Source: Luteimonas arsenica
Lineage (GTDB): Bacteria > Pseudomonadota > Gammaproteobacteria > Xanthomonadales > Xanthomonadaceae
Length of the DNA: 64,000 bases
Assembly: GCF_004352825.1 (NCBI RefSeq)
Contig: NZ_SJRW01000001.1
Location: forward strand, 1-64,000
Direction: 5' to 3'
The number at the start of each line of letters is the position of its first letter. Positions within the stretch are counted from its first letter, which is position 1. The position numbers and the translations under genes were made by a program. The notes beneath the pieces were generated by a model. That model was not told the DNA's origin. It made no database searches and worked only from the letters and a program-made list of their open reading frames with translations. Shown one piece after another: positions 35,193 to 43,563 of the stretch.

Positions 35193-36461
35193 GTGGGCGT
35201 CCAGACCCCTTCGCCCGGCGCGCGTCGCGCGGCGCTGGCCTTCATCTTCGTGGTGGTGCTGATCGACGTGATGGCGTTCGGCGTCATCATTCCCGTGCTG
35301 CCGCACCTGATCGAAGACTTCGTCGGCGGCGACATTTCGGTGGCATCGTGGTGGGTGGGGATCTTCGCCGTGCTGTTCGCCGCGATCCAGTTCGTGTTCG
35401 CGCCGATCCAGGGCGCGCTCTCCGACCGCTACGGCCGGCGCCCGGTGATCCTGCTGTCCTGCCTGGGCCTCGGGCTCGACTTCGTGCTGATGGCGCTGGC
35501 GCCGACGCTGGCCTGGCTGCTGGTGGGGCGCATCGTGTCCGCGATCACCGCGGCCAGCTTCAGCACCGCGAACGCCTACATCGCCGATGTCACCAGCGGT
35601 GCCGACCGCGCCAGGGGCTACGGCATGATCGGCGCGGCGTTCGGGGTCGGCTTCATCGCCGGTCCGCTGATCGGCGGCGTGCTTGGCGACATCGACCTGC
35701 GCCTGCCGTTCTGGTTCGCCGCCGGCATGGCGCTGCTCAATTTCCTGTACGGGCTGTTCGTGCTGCCCGAGTCGCTGCCGGCGGAGCGGCGCAGTGCGCG
35801 CATCCACTGGTCGCACGCCAACCCGCTGGGTTCGCTCGGCCTGCTGCGCGCGCAGCCGCAGGTGATGGGGCTGGCAGTGGTGGTGCTGATCTCCGCGTTC
35901 GCGCACTACGCGCACCCCAGCGTGTTCGTGCTGTACGCCGACTACCGCTACGGCTGGGGGCAGAAGGAGGTCGGCTACGTACTGGCCTTCGTCGGCGCGA
36001 TGGCGATCGTGGTCAATGCCTGGCTGGTCGGGCTGCTGGTGAAGCGCATGGGCGAACGCCGCGCGCTGATCCTGGCGCTGTGCTTCGGCGCCGCCGGGTT
36101 CGCCGTGACCGGGCTGGCGCCGGTGGGCTGGCTGTTCCTGGTCGGCATCCCGATCGGCGCGCTGTGGGGCGTGGCCGCGCCGGCCTCGCAGTCCTTGATC
36201 ACCCGGCAGGTCGATCCGGCCATGCAGGGCCGCGTGCAGGGGGCGTTGATGAGCTTGACCGCGCTGGCGGGCGTCGTCGGTCCGGCGGTGTATGCCGGCA
36301 GCTTCGGCTGGGCGGTGTCGCCGGCTTCGCCGATCGACCTGCCCGGTATTCCCTACCTCGTGGCCTCGTCGATGCTGCTGCTGGCGATCGCGGTCGCCTG
36401 GCGCCACGCCCGCCTGCCCGCGGCACCGGCATCCGCGGGCGACATGCCTGCAGGCCCTTGA
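35193..36461 (+). CDS. MFS transporter, TetA-like drug/H+ antiporter family
   Basis: A 422-residue, 12-helix major facilitator. Motif A GALSDRYGRRPVILL lies between helices 2 and 3 (about 75-90), an acidic residue in helix 1 (VVLIDVMAFGVIIPVLPHL) matches the TetA group, and motif C-like GAAFGVGFIAGPLIGG is near 150. These features place it with the DHA1/Tet exporters, but the substrate cannot be stated. It starts with GTG at 35193; a long upstream open frame is not conserved. Confidence 0.85.
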   Translation: MGVQTPSPGARRAALAFIFVVVLIDVMAFGVIIPVLPHLIEDFVGGDISVASWWVGIFAVLFAAIQFVFAPIQGALSDRYGRRPVILLSCLGLGLDFVLMALAPTLAWLLVGRIVSAITAASFSTANAYIADVTSGADRARGYGMIGAAFGVGFIAGPLIGGVLGDIDLRLPFWFAAGMALLNFLYGLFVLPESLPAERRSARIHWSHANPLGSLGLLRAQPQVMGLAVVVLISAFAHYAHPSVFVLYADYRYGWGQKEVGYVLAFVGAMAIVVNAWLVGLLVKRMGERRALILALCFGAAGFAVTGLAPVGWLFLVGIPIGALWGVAAPASQSLITRQVDPAMQGRVQGALMSLTALAGVVGPAVYAGSFGWAVSPASPIDLPGIPYLVASSMLLLAIAVAWRHARLPAAPASAGDMPAGP

Positions 36462-36517
36462 TGCGACACCGCCGCTCGCTCAGGCTGGATCCCTCGACTG
36501 TCGACGGAGGATCCGGC

Positions 36518-36757
36518 ATGCGCTTCGCCACCACCCTTGCCATCTGCGGGACTGCGCTCGCGCTCGCCGGCTGCGCAGGCACCAGCGAGTACTACGACAC
36601 CAACGCGGCCGTGGATGCCAACCCGCTCTGCGCCAGCCGGCCGGACCGGCCCGGCGAGCCGGTCGCCCGCGACTGCCTGCGCGAGAGCGGCGGCAGCATC
36701 AGCACCGAGCGCAGGAGCGAGCCCGTGGATTTCCGAAAGGGCGCGGGCGACGACTGA
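36518..36757 (+). CDS. small lipoprotein, unknown
   Basis: A 79-residue protein with a signal peptide and lipobox LAGC (Cys about 19). The mature part has two Cys (LCASRPDR, RDCLRES), suggesting a disulfide. It has a strong GGAGG ribosome site 7 bases upstream. No domain recognised. Confidence 0.75.
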   Translation: MRFATTLAICGTALALAGCAGTSEYYDTNAAVDANPLCASRPDRPGEPVARDCLRESGGSISTERRSEPVDFRKGAGDD

Positions 36758-36765
36758 GGGCCCGG

Positions 36766-37077
36766 TCAGGACGCGGGCGTCTCCGGGTCTTCGTCTTCCA
36801 TCGTCGGGTCCACCGGCGGCGGCTGGGTCGCCTCGTCGACCGGCGGGACCGGATCCATCGGCGGCGGGATCTCCGGGTCGGTGGGCGGCATCGGCTCCGG
36901 CGGCGCGGGCTCGTACATCGTGTCTTCGGGTGGGGCCGCGGTGTCCGTGCGGTCCTCGACCGGGTCCTGGGCCGAGGGCAGCTCGTCAACCGGCGTATAG
37001 GCCTCGCTCGGATCGCTGCAGGCGGCCAGGGACAGGGCCAGGGTGGCGAAAGTCGCGGTCAGCAGAAGTCGCTTCAT
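36766..37077 (-). CDS. proline-rich acidic lipoprotein, unknown
   Basis: A 103-residue protein. The lipobox SLAAC has its Cys at about 20. The mature part is dominated by Pro, Asp and Glu (for example PPEPMPPTDPEIPPPMDP), and it is probably an extended periplasmic chain. It lies after the barstar gene on the same strand. Confidence 0.75.
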   Translation of the reverse strand: MKRLLLTATFATLALSLAACSDPSEAYTPVDELPSAQDPVEDRTDTAAPPEDTMYEPAPPEPMPPTDPEIPPPMDPVPPVDEATQPPPVDPTMEDEDPETPAS

Positions 37078-37148
37078 TGCGGGTTCCCCGCAGGGATGGG
37101 CGTGGCACGAGTATCGCGGCCCGCCCGTGTGCATGGCGTCGCGGTGGT

Positions 37149-37571
37149 TCAGGTTGCGGACGATGCGGTCGGCAGCACCGCCCAGAACGGGACGCCGACG
37201 CGCGCGTGCGTGCGTGCGGCCTCGTCCAGGATCTCGAGCAGGACGGCGAAATCGTCCGGCGCGGATTCGCGTAGGCCGGTGGAATGGTCCAGCAGCAGCA
37301 GGTAGCCCGGCGCCGGCAGCCACGACAGGTCGCCCAGGCTGTCGGCCAGCGCGTCCCAGTTGCCGCCGAAGGTGGCGGGGAACGCCAGCGCGGCGGCGAT
37401 CTCGTCGAGCAGCGCGTCCTTGTCGTCGGCGGTTTCGAGGTTGGCGGCGGCGACGGCGAAATCGAGCGCGTTGGCGGCGTCCACCAGCGCCGCGCGGTCG
37501 CGGATGTCGATGAAATAGGCCGCGGCCTGGCTGGCGTCGGCCAGCAGGGCGCCGAGCTCGATGTCGGTCAT
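37149..37571 (-). CDS. barstar family RNase inhibitor
   Basis: A 140-residue cytosolic protein. The barstar fold is recognised by AYFIDIRD near residue 20, the helix LDEIAAALAFPATFGGNWDALADSLGDLSWLP (in parts, near 70-95) and a C-terminal strand. The GNWDAL helix supplies the acidic residues that plug the RNase active site in the known barnase-barstar complex. The start overlaps the stop of the RNase gene by 4 bases, the expected arrangement for a toxin and its inhibitor. Confidence 0.87.
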   Translation of the reverse strand: MTDIELGALLADASQAAAYFIDIRDRAALVDAANALDFAVAAANLETADDKDALLDEIAAALAFPATFGGNWDALADSLGDLSWLPAPGYLLLLDHSTGLRESAPDDFAVLLEILDEAARTHARVGVPFWAVLPTASSAT

Positions 37572-38050
37572 GGGGACGGCCTGCGCTGGAATTCGCGGAA
37601 ACTGCGGTAGTGGTCGGCGGTGTAGTACCACTCGGCCGGCGGGTCGCCGCCGGTGACGATGCGGCGCGCGCCGCGATGGCCGAGGCCCGGTGTGTCGACG
37701 GTGTATTCGCGGTAGTGGCCGCGCGGGCGCTGGGGAAGCAGGCGCTCGCGGTTCTGGAACACGCTGCCGTCCTGGCGGTGCGGGAAGGGGCCGCCGCGGT
37801 CGATCAGGGCGAGGGTGGCGTGGGCTTCGGGCGGCAGGAAGGCGAGTGCGGGATCCTGCTGCGTGCCGGCACCCGTGCGCGGCGGCGCCTGCGGCGCGGC
37901 ATCGGGCACGCGGTGGGTGTCGGCCACCGGCGGCATGCCCGGGCCGGCCTGGCGCTCGAGCAGCTGCCACATGCCGACCAGGCACAGCGCGGCGACCAGC
38001 CAGATCCAGCTACGTGGCGTGCCCGGCTTCCCCCTGTTTCCCCGTGCCAT
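37568..38050 (-). CDS. guanyl-specific RNase (barnase/N1-T1 family), membrane-anchored
   Basis: A 160-residue protein. Positively charged residues and one hydrophobic helix (WIWLVAALCLVGMWQLL, about 15-31) form an export signal or anchor. A Pro-rich linker precedes the microbial RNase domain (about 75-155). Catalytic motifs are REYTVDTPG (general-base Glu), GARRIVTGG (Arg) and WYYTADHYRSF (general-acid His). It cleaves RNA after guanosine, by family. It is cotranslated with the barstar gene, which would protect the cytoplasm before export. Confidence 0.88.
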   Translation of the reverse strand: MARGNRGKPGTPRSWIWLVAALCLVGMWQLLERQAGPGMPPVADTHRVPDAAPQAPPRTGAGTQQDPALAFLPPEAHATLALIDRGGPFPHRQDGSVFQNRERLLPQRPRGHYREYTVDTPGLGHRGARRIVTGGDPPAEWYYTADHYRSFREFQRRPSP

Positions 38051-38055
38051 GGGTG

Positions 38056-38403
38056 TCAGCCGCAGTGGATCCTGACGATGCGGTTGTCGTCGTCGATCTC
38101 GATGTTCAGGCGGTCGGCGCGGTAATCCATGGTCACGGCCATGCCGGGGCGGATCACGCGCACGCCGCGGGCGGCGGTGGCGGTCTTGATGCGCTCGCCG
38201 AGCGCTTCGTCCAGCACCTGGCCGACGTATTCCTGCGCGGCCTTGGCGTCGCAGCTGCCTGCCAGACCGCCGCCTTCGATGACCTTGGGCGGGGCGCCGT
38301 TCACGGGCGCGGGCTCGCGGGCGGTGCCGCAGGCGGCGACGGCAAGGACGAGCGGTGCGGCCAGCAGCGCGGCGGCGCTGCGCGAAAGATGGATGCGGGG
38401 CAT
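38056..38403 (-). CDS. I78 family protease inhibitor lipoprotein
   Basis: A 115-residue protein with lipobox AVAAC (Cys about 25). The I78 core is visible as GVRVIRPGMAVTMDYRADRL followed by NIEIDDDNRIVRIHCG at the C-terminus. The inner Cys (GSCDAK) and the terminal CG fit the family. I78 members inhibit serine proteases such as elastase. It lies 5 bases upstream of the RNase gene and could share its transcript. Confidence 0.85.
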   Translation of the reverse strand: MPRIHLSRSAAALLAAPLVLAVAACGTAREPAPVNGAPPKVIEGGGLAGSCDAKAAQEYVGQVLDEALGERIKTATAARGVRVIRPGMAVTMDYRADRLNIEIDDDNRIVRIHCG

Positions 38404-38462
38404 GGTGGTTTCCTCATGGTCATGGCGGGATCATGCCGCATGCGCGGCGCGGTTGTCCGGAA

Positions 38463-38942
38463 TCATTCCTTCCGGGGTCGATCGGTGCCGATGCCGGATT
38501 CCAGGCGCCGGAACACCGCCAGCACCACCACGCACATCAGCGAGGCGCCGAACGCGAGCAGGTAGTGGCCCAGGCCCGCGGCCATGCCGATGGCGGCGGC
38601 CATCAGCAGCGAACTGGCGGTGGTCAGTCCCTGCACTTGCTGATTGCCGCGCGCGCGCAGGATGGCGCCGGCGCCGACGAAACCCACGGCGGCGACCACG
38701 GCCTTGATCAGATGGCCAGGGTCGATGCGCACCAGATCGCGGTACTGTTCGCGGGTGAACTGCTCGGCAACCACGTCGCCGAGGCCGACGATCAGGGCGG
38801 CGGCACCGGCGATCATCATGTGGGTGCGCAGGCCGGCGGCGTGGCGGCCGAGCTCGCGCTCGATGCCGAGCACGCCGCCCAGTGCCATCGCCGCGGCGAC
38901 GCGCAGCAGGATCCAGAGTTCGCCGCTTTCCAGCGCTTCCAT
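38463..38942 (-). CDS. MgtC/SapB family membrane protein
   Basis: A 159-residue protein with about four helices. Family signatures are LGGVLGIERELGRHAAGLRTH near residue 22 (in parts), AAVGFVGAGAILRA near 87 and QVQGLTTASSLLMAAAIGMAAG near 100. MgtC-like proteins are linked to magnesium limitation and modulation of the F-ATPase. The short form lacks the C-terminal ACT-like domain of virulence MgtC. Confidence 0.87.
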   Translation of the reverse strand: MEALESGELWILLRVAAAMALGGVLGIERELGRHAAGLRTHMMIAGAAALIVGLGDVVAEQFTREQYRDLVRIDPGHLIKAVVAAVGFVGAGAILRARGNQQVQGLTTASSLLMAAAIGMAAGLGHYLLAFGASLMCVVVLAVFRRLESGIGTDRPRKE

Positions 38943-39063
38943 CGCGATCGTTCCGTGGGTGGACGGTCGATGACATCGCAGTAGTGGTTTGGTTGCCGTG
39001 AAGCCGCGGCGCGGCGCAGGTCGTCGTTCATCGGCGTGACGGTTGCCGGCGCGTGCACGTGCC

Positions 39064-39069
39064 TACAAT
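39064..39069 (+). promoter_or_regulatory. probable -10 box of the mltB-like gene
   Basis: TACAAT lies 26 bases before the ATG at 39096. A TTGCCG at 39043-39048 could be the -35, though its 15-base spacing is short. Confidence 0.45.
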
Positions 39070-39095
39070 CCGGCGAGTCCAATCCGGAGCCTGCG

Positions 39096-40361
39096 ATGCG
39101 CCATTCCCCGATGCTTGCGACCCTGCTGCTGGCCTTGCCGGCGACCCAGGCCATGGCGCAGGCCGCCCCACCGGCGGCGCCCGCACCTGCACCCGCACCG
39201 ACCGCATCGGCAGCCGACCTCGCCACGTTCAAGGGCTGCATGGCGCGGCTGCGCGGCTCCGCCGCCGGCAAGGGCGTGGACGGCGCCAGCTTCGACCGCC
39301 TGACGTCGTCGCTGGCGCCGGACATGACGGTGCTGCCGCTGCTCAACCAGCAGCCGGAGTTCAGCACGCCGATCTGGGACTACCTGGCAGCTTTGGTCGA
39401 CCAGCAGCGGGTGGACGACGGGCGCGCGATGCTGGCCGGGCATGCGGCCACGCTGTCGCGGGTGCAGGCGGAGTACGGGATCGATCCGGCCACGGTGGTG
39501 GCGGTGTGGGGCGTGGAGAGCGACTACGGGCGCAGCTTCGGCAAGCGGCCGCTGCTCACGTCGCTGTCGACGTTGTCGTGCTTCGGGCGGCGCCAGCCCT
39601 TCTTCCAGGGCGAATTCATCGCGACGCTGCAGCTGCTGGCGCGCGGCGACCTGCGCGATCCGGGCATCACGGGGTCGTGGGCGGGAGCCTTCGGGCATAC
39701 GCAGTTCATGCCGACGACGTACCAGCGGATCGCGGTGGATTTCGACGGCGATGGCCGGCGCGACCTGGTCGGCAGCATTCCGGATGCGCTGGGGTCGACG
39801 GCGAACTATCTGAAGAAGTCGGGCTGGCGCACCGGCGAGCCCTGGGGCTACGAGGTGAAGCTGCCGGCGGGGTTCAATGCGTCGCAGGCGGGGCGCACAA
39901 ACCGGAAGCCGCTGTCGGCGTGGGTGGCGCAGGGGCTGCGGCGCGTCGATGGCAGTGCGATCACGGGGGTGGCGGCGGATGCGCGTTCGGCGGTGATCCT
40001 GCCGGCGGGGGCGTCGGGGCCGGCGTTCGTGGTGTTCCGGAACTTCGATGCGATCTATTCGTACAACGCGGCGGAGAGCTATGCGTTCGCGATCGCGCAC
40101 CTGGCGGATCGGCTGCGTGGCGGGGCTGCGTTCGTGACGCCGTGGCCGACGGATGATCCGGGCATCGGGCGGGCGGAGCGGCGGGAGCTGCAGACGCTGC
40201 TGCTTGGGCGGGGGCATGCCATCGGGGAGGCGGACGGGATGGTGGGGACGCTGACGCGGCGGGCCATCGTGTCGGAGCAGGAGCGGTTGGGGATTTCGCC
40301 GGCGGATGGGCGGGCGGGGGTGCGGATCCTGGAGGCTTTGCGGCGGGATTCGGGGCAGTAG
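39096..40361 (+). CDS. MltB-type lytic murein transglycosylase
   Basis: A 421-residue exported enzyme with a signal peptide ending near AMAQA. The SLT_2/MltB catalytic domain spans about 45-335. VWGVESDYGRSFGKRPLLTS near 140 carries the catalytic Glu, GAFGHTQFMPTTYQ is near 208 and DFDGDGRRDLVGSIPDALGS near 226. A C-terminal peptidoglycan-binding domain (about 355-415) has RRELQTLLLGRGH and EADGMVGTLTRRAI. It cleaves murein glycan strands to anhydro-MurNAc ends. An upstream ATG at 39036 would cover the promoter and is rejected. Confidence 0.9.
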   Translation: MRHSPMLATLLLALPATQAMAQAAPPAAPAPAPAPTASAADLATFKGCMARLRGSAAGKGVDGASFDRLTSSLAPDMTVLPLLNQQPEFSTPIWDYLAALVDQQRVDDGRAMLAGHAATLSRVQAEYGIDPATVVAVWGVESDYGRSFGKRPLLTSLSTLSCFGRRQPFFQGEFIATLQLLARGDLRDPGITGSWAGAFGHTQFMPTTYQRIAVDFDGDGRRDLVGSIPDALGSTANYLKKSGWRTGEPWGYEVKLPAGFNASQAGRTNRKPLSAWVAQGLRRVDGSAITGVAADARSAVILPAGASGPAFVVFRNFDAIYSYNAAESYAFAIAHLADRLRGGAAFVTPWPTDDPGIGRAERRELQTLLLGRGHAIGEADGMVGTLTRRAIVSEQERLGISPADGRAGVRILEALRRDSGQ

Positions 40362-40457
40362 GAGCCGCTGTGGTGCTGGCTGGTGCGGGGTGACTGCATG
40401 GTCGCCGGGTGTGTGGGCGGGATGATTGTGGTGGCGGTGGCGGTGACGGTGACGGTG

Positions 40458-40526
40458 GCGGCGCGTGCCCTCCGCGCCAAGTCGCTCCTCGTTATTCGCT
40501 TGGTTGGCGCGGAGGACACGCGCCGC
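40458..40526. repeat. long hairpin 1 (23-base arms)
   Basis: Arms at 40458-40480 and 40504-40526 are complementary at 22 of 23 positions around a 23-base loop. The left arm begins GCGGCGCGTGCCCTCCGCGC. It is the first of two strong hairpins in the 403-base gap between the mltB-like and M28 genes. Confidence 0.8.
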
Positions 40527-40586
40527 TTTGCATTGCCGCCGCCAGTCTGGAGGAAGGTCAAGGACTCCCGCGCCGGGGGCTGAGAC

Positions 40587-40656
40587 CAGGCATGCCGGGC
40601 GCGACGTGCCCATTCGCAGCCTGTGCTCGGTGGGCACGTCGCGCCCGACATGCCTG
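40587..40656. repeat. long hairpin 2 (26-base arms)
   Basis: Arms at 40587-40612 and 40631-40656 pair at 25 of 26 positions around an 18-base loop. The left arm begins CAGGCATGCCGGGCGCGACG. Together with hairpin 1 it occupies much of the 40362-40764 gap. Beyond these, the gap holds a G-rich stretch and no supported gene. Confidence 0.82.
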
Positions 40657-40764
40657 CGGGGCGTTCTCGCGGTGGGTGGATCAGGGCGTGTTGCGGCGGC
40701 GTGTTGCAGTGCGTTCTTTGCATGTGGGCACAATGGACGCCTTGTCGATCCGGGATGAACGGCC

Positions 40765-42474
40765 ATGCTGCGTGTGTTCGGCGTTGTGATGTTCGGGCTG
40801 CTGTTGTCGGCCTGCGATGGGGTGCGGCAGGGCGATCAGGATGCCAATGCTGATTCCGGGCAGCCTGCAGATGCGGGTGCAGATGCGGATGTTGGCGCGA
40901 TCAGCAGCGAGAGGCTGGCGGGGCATCTGCGCATGCTGGCTTCGGACGAATTCGAGGGGCGGGCGCCGGATACGCCGGGGGAGGAGAAGACGGTTGCGTA
41001 TATCAGCGAACAGTTCGCGGCGGCGGGTCTGCAGCCGGCGGGCGACGGTGGGGGCTGGACGCAGGCGGTGACGCTGGAGCGGACGGAGATCGCGGGGCCG
41101 GTGGCGGCGTCGTTCACGGTCGGGGGCGATGAGGCGTGGTCGCTGGTGAACGGCGAGGACATCGCGCTGGAGACGCTGCATCCGGACGGGAACGTGGCGC
41201 TGCGCGATGTGCCGGTGGTGTTCGCGGGCTACGGGATCACGGCGCCGGAGCTGGACTGGGACGACTACGCGGGGCTCGACGTGCGCGGCAAGGTCGTGGT
41301 GGTGCTGGTGAACGATCCGGACTTCGAGACCGAACCGGGGCGGTTCGGCGGCAAGGCGATGACCTGGTACGGGCGCTGGGCCTACAAGTACATCGAGGCG
41401 GCGAAGCGCGGGGCTGCAGGCGTGCTGATCGTGCACGAGACGGCGCCGGCGGCGTATCCGTGGGTGACGGTGCGCAACGGGCGACTGGCGCCGCAGTTCG
41501 ACATCGTGCGCGAGGATGCGGCCAGCTGGCATCTGCCGGTGCGGGGCTGGATCCAGCGGGCGACGGCGGAGCGGCTGTTCGCGGATGCGGGGTTGTCGTT
41601 CGAGGCCGCCAAGCGCGAGGCGCAGCAGCATGGCTTCAGGGCGCGCGCGCTGGGGGATGCGAGGTTCTCGGCGGCGTTCGCGGTCGAGCGCAGCCGGATC
41701 ACCAGTCGCAACGTGCTGGGCCTGCTGCCGGGGGATGCACGCGCCGACGAGACGGTGGTCGTGTCCGGGCACTGGGACAGCTTCGGCATCGGCGAGCCCG
41801 ACGAAAGCGGTGACGCGATCATCAACGGGGCGGTCGACAACGCCACCGCGATCGCCTCGATGATCGAGATCGCGCGGGTGATGGCCGAGGGGCCGAAGCC
41901 GGCGCGCAGCGTGCTGTTCGTCGCGCTGACGGCGGAGGAGAGCGGGCTGCTGGGCGCGACCTACTACGCGGCCCATCCGCTGCGGCCGCTTGCGACCACG
42001 GCGGCGGTGCTCAACATGGAGATGTGGAGCCCGGACGGGCCGACCCGTGACATCTCGAGCTGGGGCCAAGGCAAGGTCTCGCTGGAGCGCGACCTGCAGG
42101 CCGCGGCGGCGGCGCTGGGGCGCACGTATTCCACCGATCCCGACCTCGAGGCCGGTCTGTTCTACCGCGCCGATCATTTCGCCTTCGCCCAGGCGGGCGT
42201 GCCGGCGATCACCATCGGTCCGGGCATGGACCAGCTCGACGGCGGCGTGGAAGGCGGCAAGGCGGCGCGCGCCGACTACTTCGCCAAGCGCTACCACCAG
42301 CCCGGCGACGAGTTCGGCGACGGCTGGGACATGCGCGGACCGACCGCGGATACGGAAGTGGTGCTGCGGCTGGTGCGCGAGGTGGCGGGATCCGGGGCCT
42401 GGCCGGCGTGGGATGCGGACAGCGAATTCCGCGTCGCGCGCGATGCCAGTGCGCAGGAGCGCGCGGGCCGCTGA
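40765..42474 (+). CDS. M28 family metallopeptidase, lipoprotein
   Basis: A 569-residue protein with lipobox LLLSACD (Cys about 17). An N-terminal region and a PA-domain insert (GYGITAPELDWDDYAGLDVRG in parts, near 155) precede the catalytic M28 domain. Zinc-site motifs are VSGHWDSFGIG, NGAVDNATAIASM, ALTAEESGLLGATYY, NMEMW and RYHQPGDE. It is a paralogue in plan of the protein at 1205-2944 but differs in detail. The substrate is unknown. Confidence 0.87.
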   Translation: MLRVFGVVMFGLLLSACDGVRQGDQDANADSGQPADAGADADVGAISSERLAGHLRMLASDEFEGRAPDTPGEEKTVAYISEQFAAAGLQPAGDGGGWTQAVTLERTEIAGPVAASFTVGGDEAWSLVNGEDIALETLHPDGNVALRDVPVVFAGYGITAPELDWDDYAGLDVRGKVVVVLVNDPDFETEPGRFGGKAMTWYGRWAYKYIEAAKRGAAGVLIVHETAPAAYPWVTVRNGRLAPQFDIVREDAASWHLPVRGWIQRATAERLFADAGLSFEAAKREAQQHGFRARALGDARFSAAFAVERSRITSRNVLGLLPGDARADETVVVSGHWDSFGIGEPDESGDAIINGAVDNATAIASMIEIARVMAEGPKPARSVLFVALTAEESGLLGATYYAAHPLRPLATTAAVLNMEMWSPDGPTRDISSWGQGKVSLERDLQAAAAALGRTYSTDPDLEAGLFYRADHFAFAQAGVPAITIGPGMDQLDGGVEGGKAARADYFAKRYHQPGDEFGDGWDMRGPTADTEVVLRLVREVAGSGAWPAWDADSEFRVARDASAQERAGR

Positions 42475-42502
42475 GCGTCCGGGCGCGGGAAACATCGACT
42501 GG

Positions 42503-43120
42503 ATGGATGACTTCATGGACCCTCGGCCCCACGCCCCCGCCTGCGAGCGCAACCGCGATCCCATTCTCGCCGTGCTGCGCGAGTGGTTCGCCGATCGCCG
42601 GCGCGTCCTCGAGATCGGCAGTGGCACCGGGCAGCACGCGGTGCACTTCGCGGCGGCGATGCCATGGCTTGAGTGGCAGGCCTCGGACGTCGCCGACCAC
42701 CTGCCGGGCGTCCGTGCCTGGCTGGACGATGCGCAGTTGCCGAACACGCCAGCGCCGCTCGAACTCGACGTGTTGCAGCCGCAGTGGCCGGAGCCGGGTG
42801 CCGATGCGGTGTTCACCGCCAACACGCTGCACATCATGGGCTGGGACGGGGTGCAGGCCTTCTTTCGCGGCGTCGGGCGGTTGCTCGCCGATGCGCCCGG
42901 CGGCACGCTCGTCGCCTACGGGCCGTTCAACTACGAAGGGACGTTCACCAGCGACAGCAACCGTGACTTCGATGCGTGGCTGAAAGCGCGCGATCCACGC
43001 TCGGGCATCCGCGATTTCGAGGCGGTGGACGCGCTTGCCGTCGCCGCGGGGCTGCGCCTGGTCGACGACGTGGCGATGCCGGCCAACAACCGCTGCCTGG
43101 CGTGGCGTCGCCCCGGGTGA
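42503..43120 (+). CDS. DUF938 SAM-dependent methyltransferase-like protein
   Basis: A 205-residue protein. The DUF938 start APACERNRDPIL, the SAM-binding loop VLEIGSGTGQHAVHFA near residue 35, ANTLHIMGWDGVQAFF near 112 and GPFNYEGTFTSDSNRDFDAWL (in parts) are all typical. The methyl acceptor is not known. The ATG at 42515 has a GGATGG 8 bases upstream and is a good alternative start. Confidence 0.85.
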   Translation: MDDFMDPRPHAPACERNRDPILAVLREWFADRRRVLEIGSGTGQHAVHFAAAMPWLEWQASDVADHLPGVRAWLDDAQLPNTPAPLELDVLQPQWPEPGADAVFTANTLHIMGWDGVQAFFRGVGRLLADAPGGTLVAYGPFNYEGTFTSDSNRDFDAWLKARDPRSGIRDFEAVDALAVAAGLRLVDDVAMPANNRCLAWRRPG

Positions 43121-43158
43121 GATTGTGTAACGCTCGGCCCGGTCGCTAACCTGCGCCG

Positions 43159-43515
43159 ATGCATTCCCGCCTCCACAGCACTCCACGCGGCCTGCGCCTC
43201 CTGGCGCTGGTGCTGCTTGCCCTGGGGCTGCTGGTGAAGCCGGTCCTGGTGGCGGGCTGCGAGTTGGAAGACATGCGGCTGGCGGCCGGCGATCCCTTCG
43301 CGGCGCTGGTCGTGGATGCCGCTTCCGGGCAAGCCGGCGACGAATGCTGCCCGGGCCAGGCCTGCGGCGAATGCTGCACGGCGGGAACGGTCCTGCCGAA
43401 GGCCACGGCTTCGATGGTGGCGACGCATGTCGCTGCGCGCCCGGCGGACGCCGCGCTGGCCGAACCGGCGCCCGCGCCCCGCGGAACTGCGATCCGGCCC
43501 CCGATCACGGCCTGA
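43159..43515 (+). CDS. CzcI-like small Cys-rich exported protein
   Basis: A 118-residue protein. The N-terminal hydrophobic signal (about 13-31) is followed by a cluster of Cys (DECCPGQACGECCTAG, about 61-76) that could bind metal. It stands first in the czc operon, the position of CzcI, a periplasmic modulator in other czc systems. Sequence likeness to CzcI is weak, so the name rests mainly on position and composition. A weak promoter (TTGTGT at 43123 and GCTAAC at 43145, 16 bases apart) may lie just upstream. Confidence 0.55.
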   Translation: MHSRLHSTPRGLRLLALVLLALGLLVKPVLVAGCELEDMRLAAGDPFAALVVDAASGQAGDECCPGQACGECCTAGTVLPKATASMVATHVAARPADAALAEPAPAPRGTAIRPPITA

Positions 43516-43563
43516 GGTTGCCGCCGGCTGCGGCCGGCTCCTCGTTCCCGATCGGAGATTTCC

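Noticed and set aside
40383..40789. Short open frames through the gap between mltB-like and M28 genes
   Set aside because: They run through both arms of the long hairpins, overlap each other in several frames and have no ribosome site or domain.
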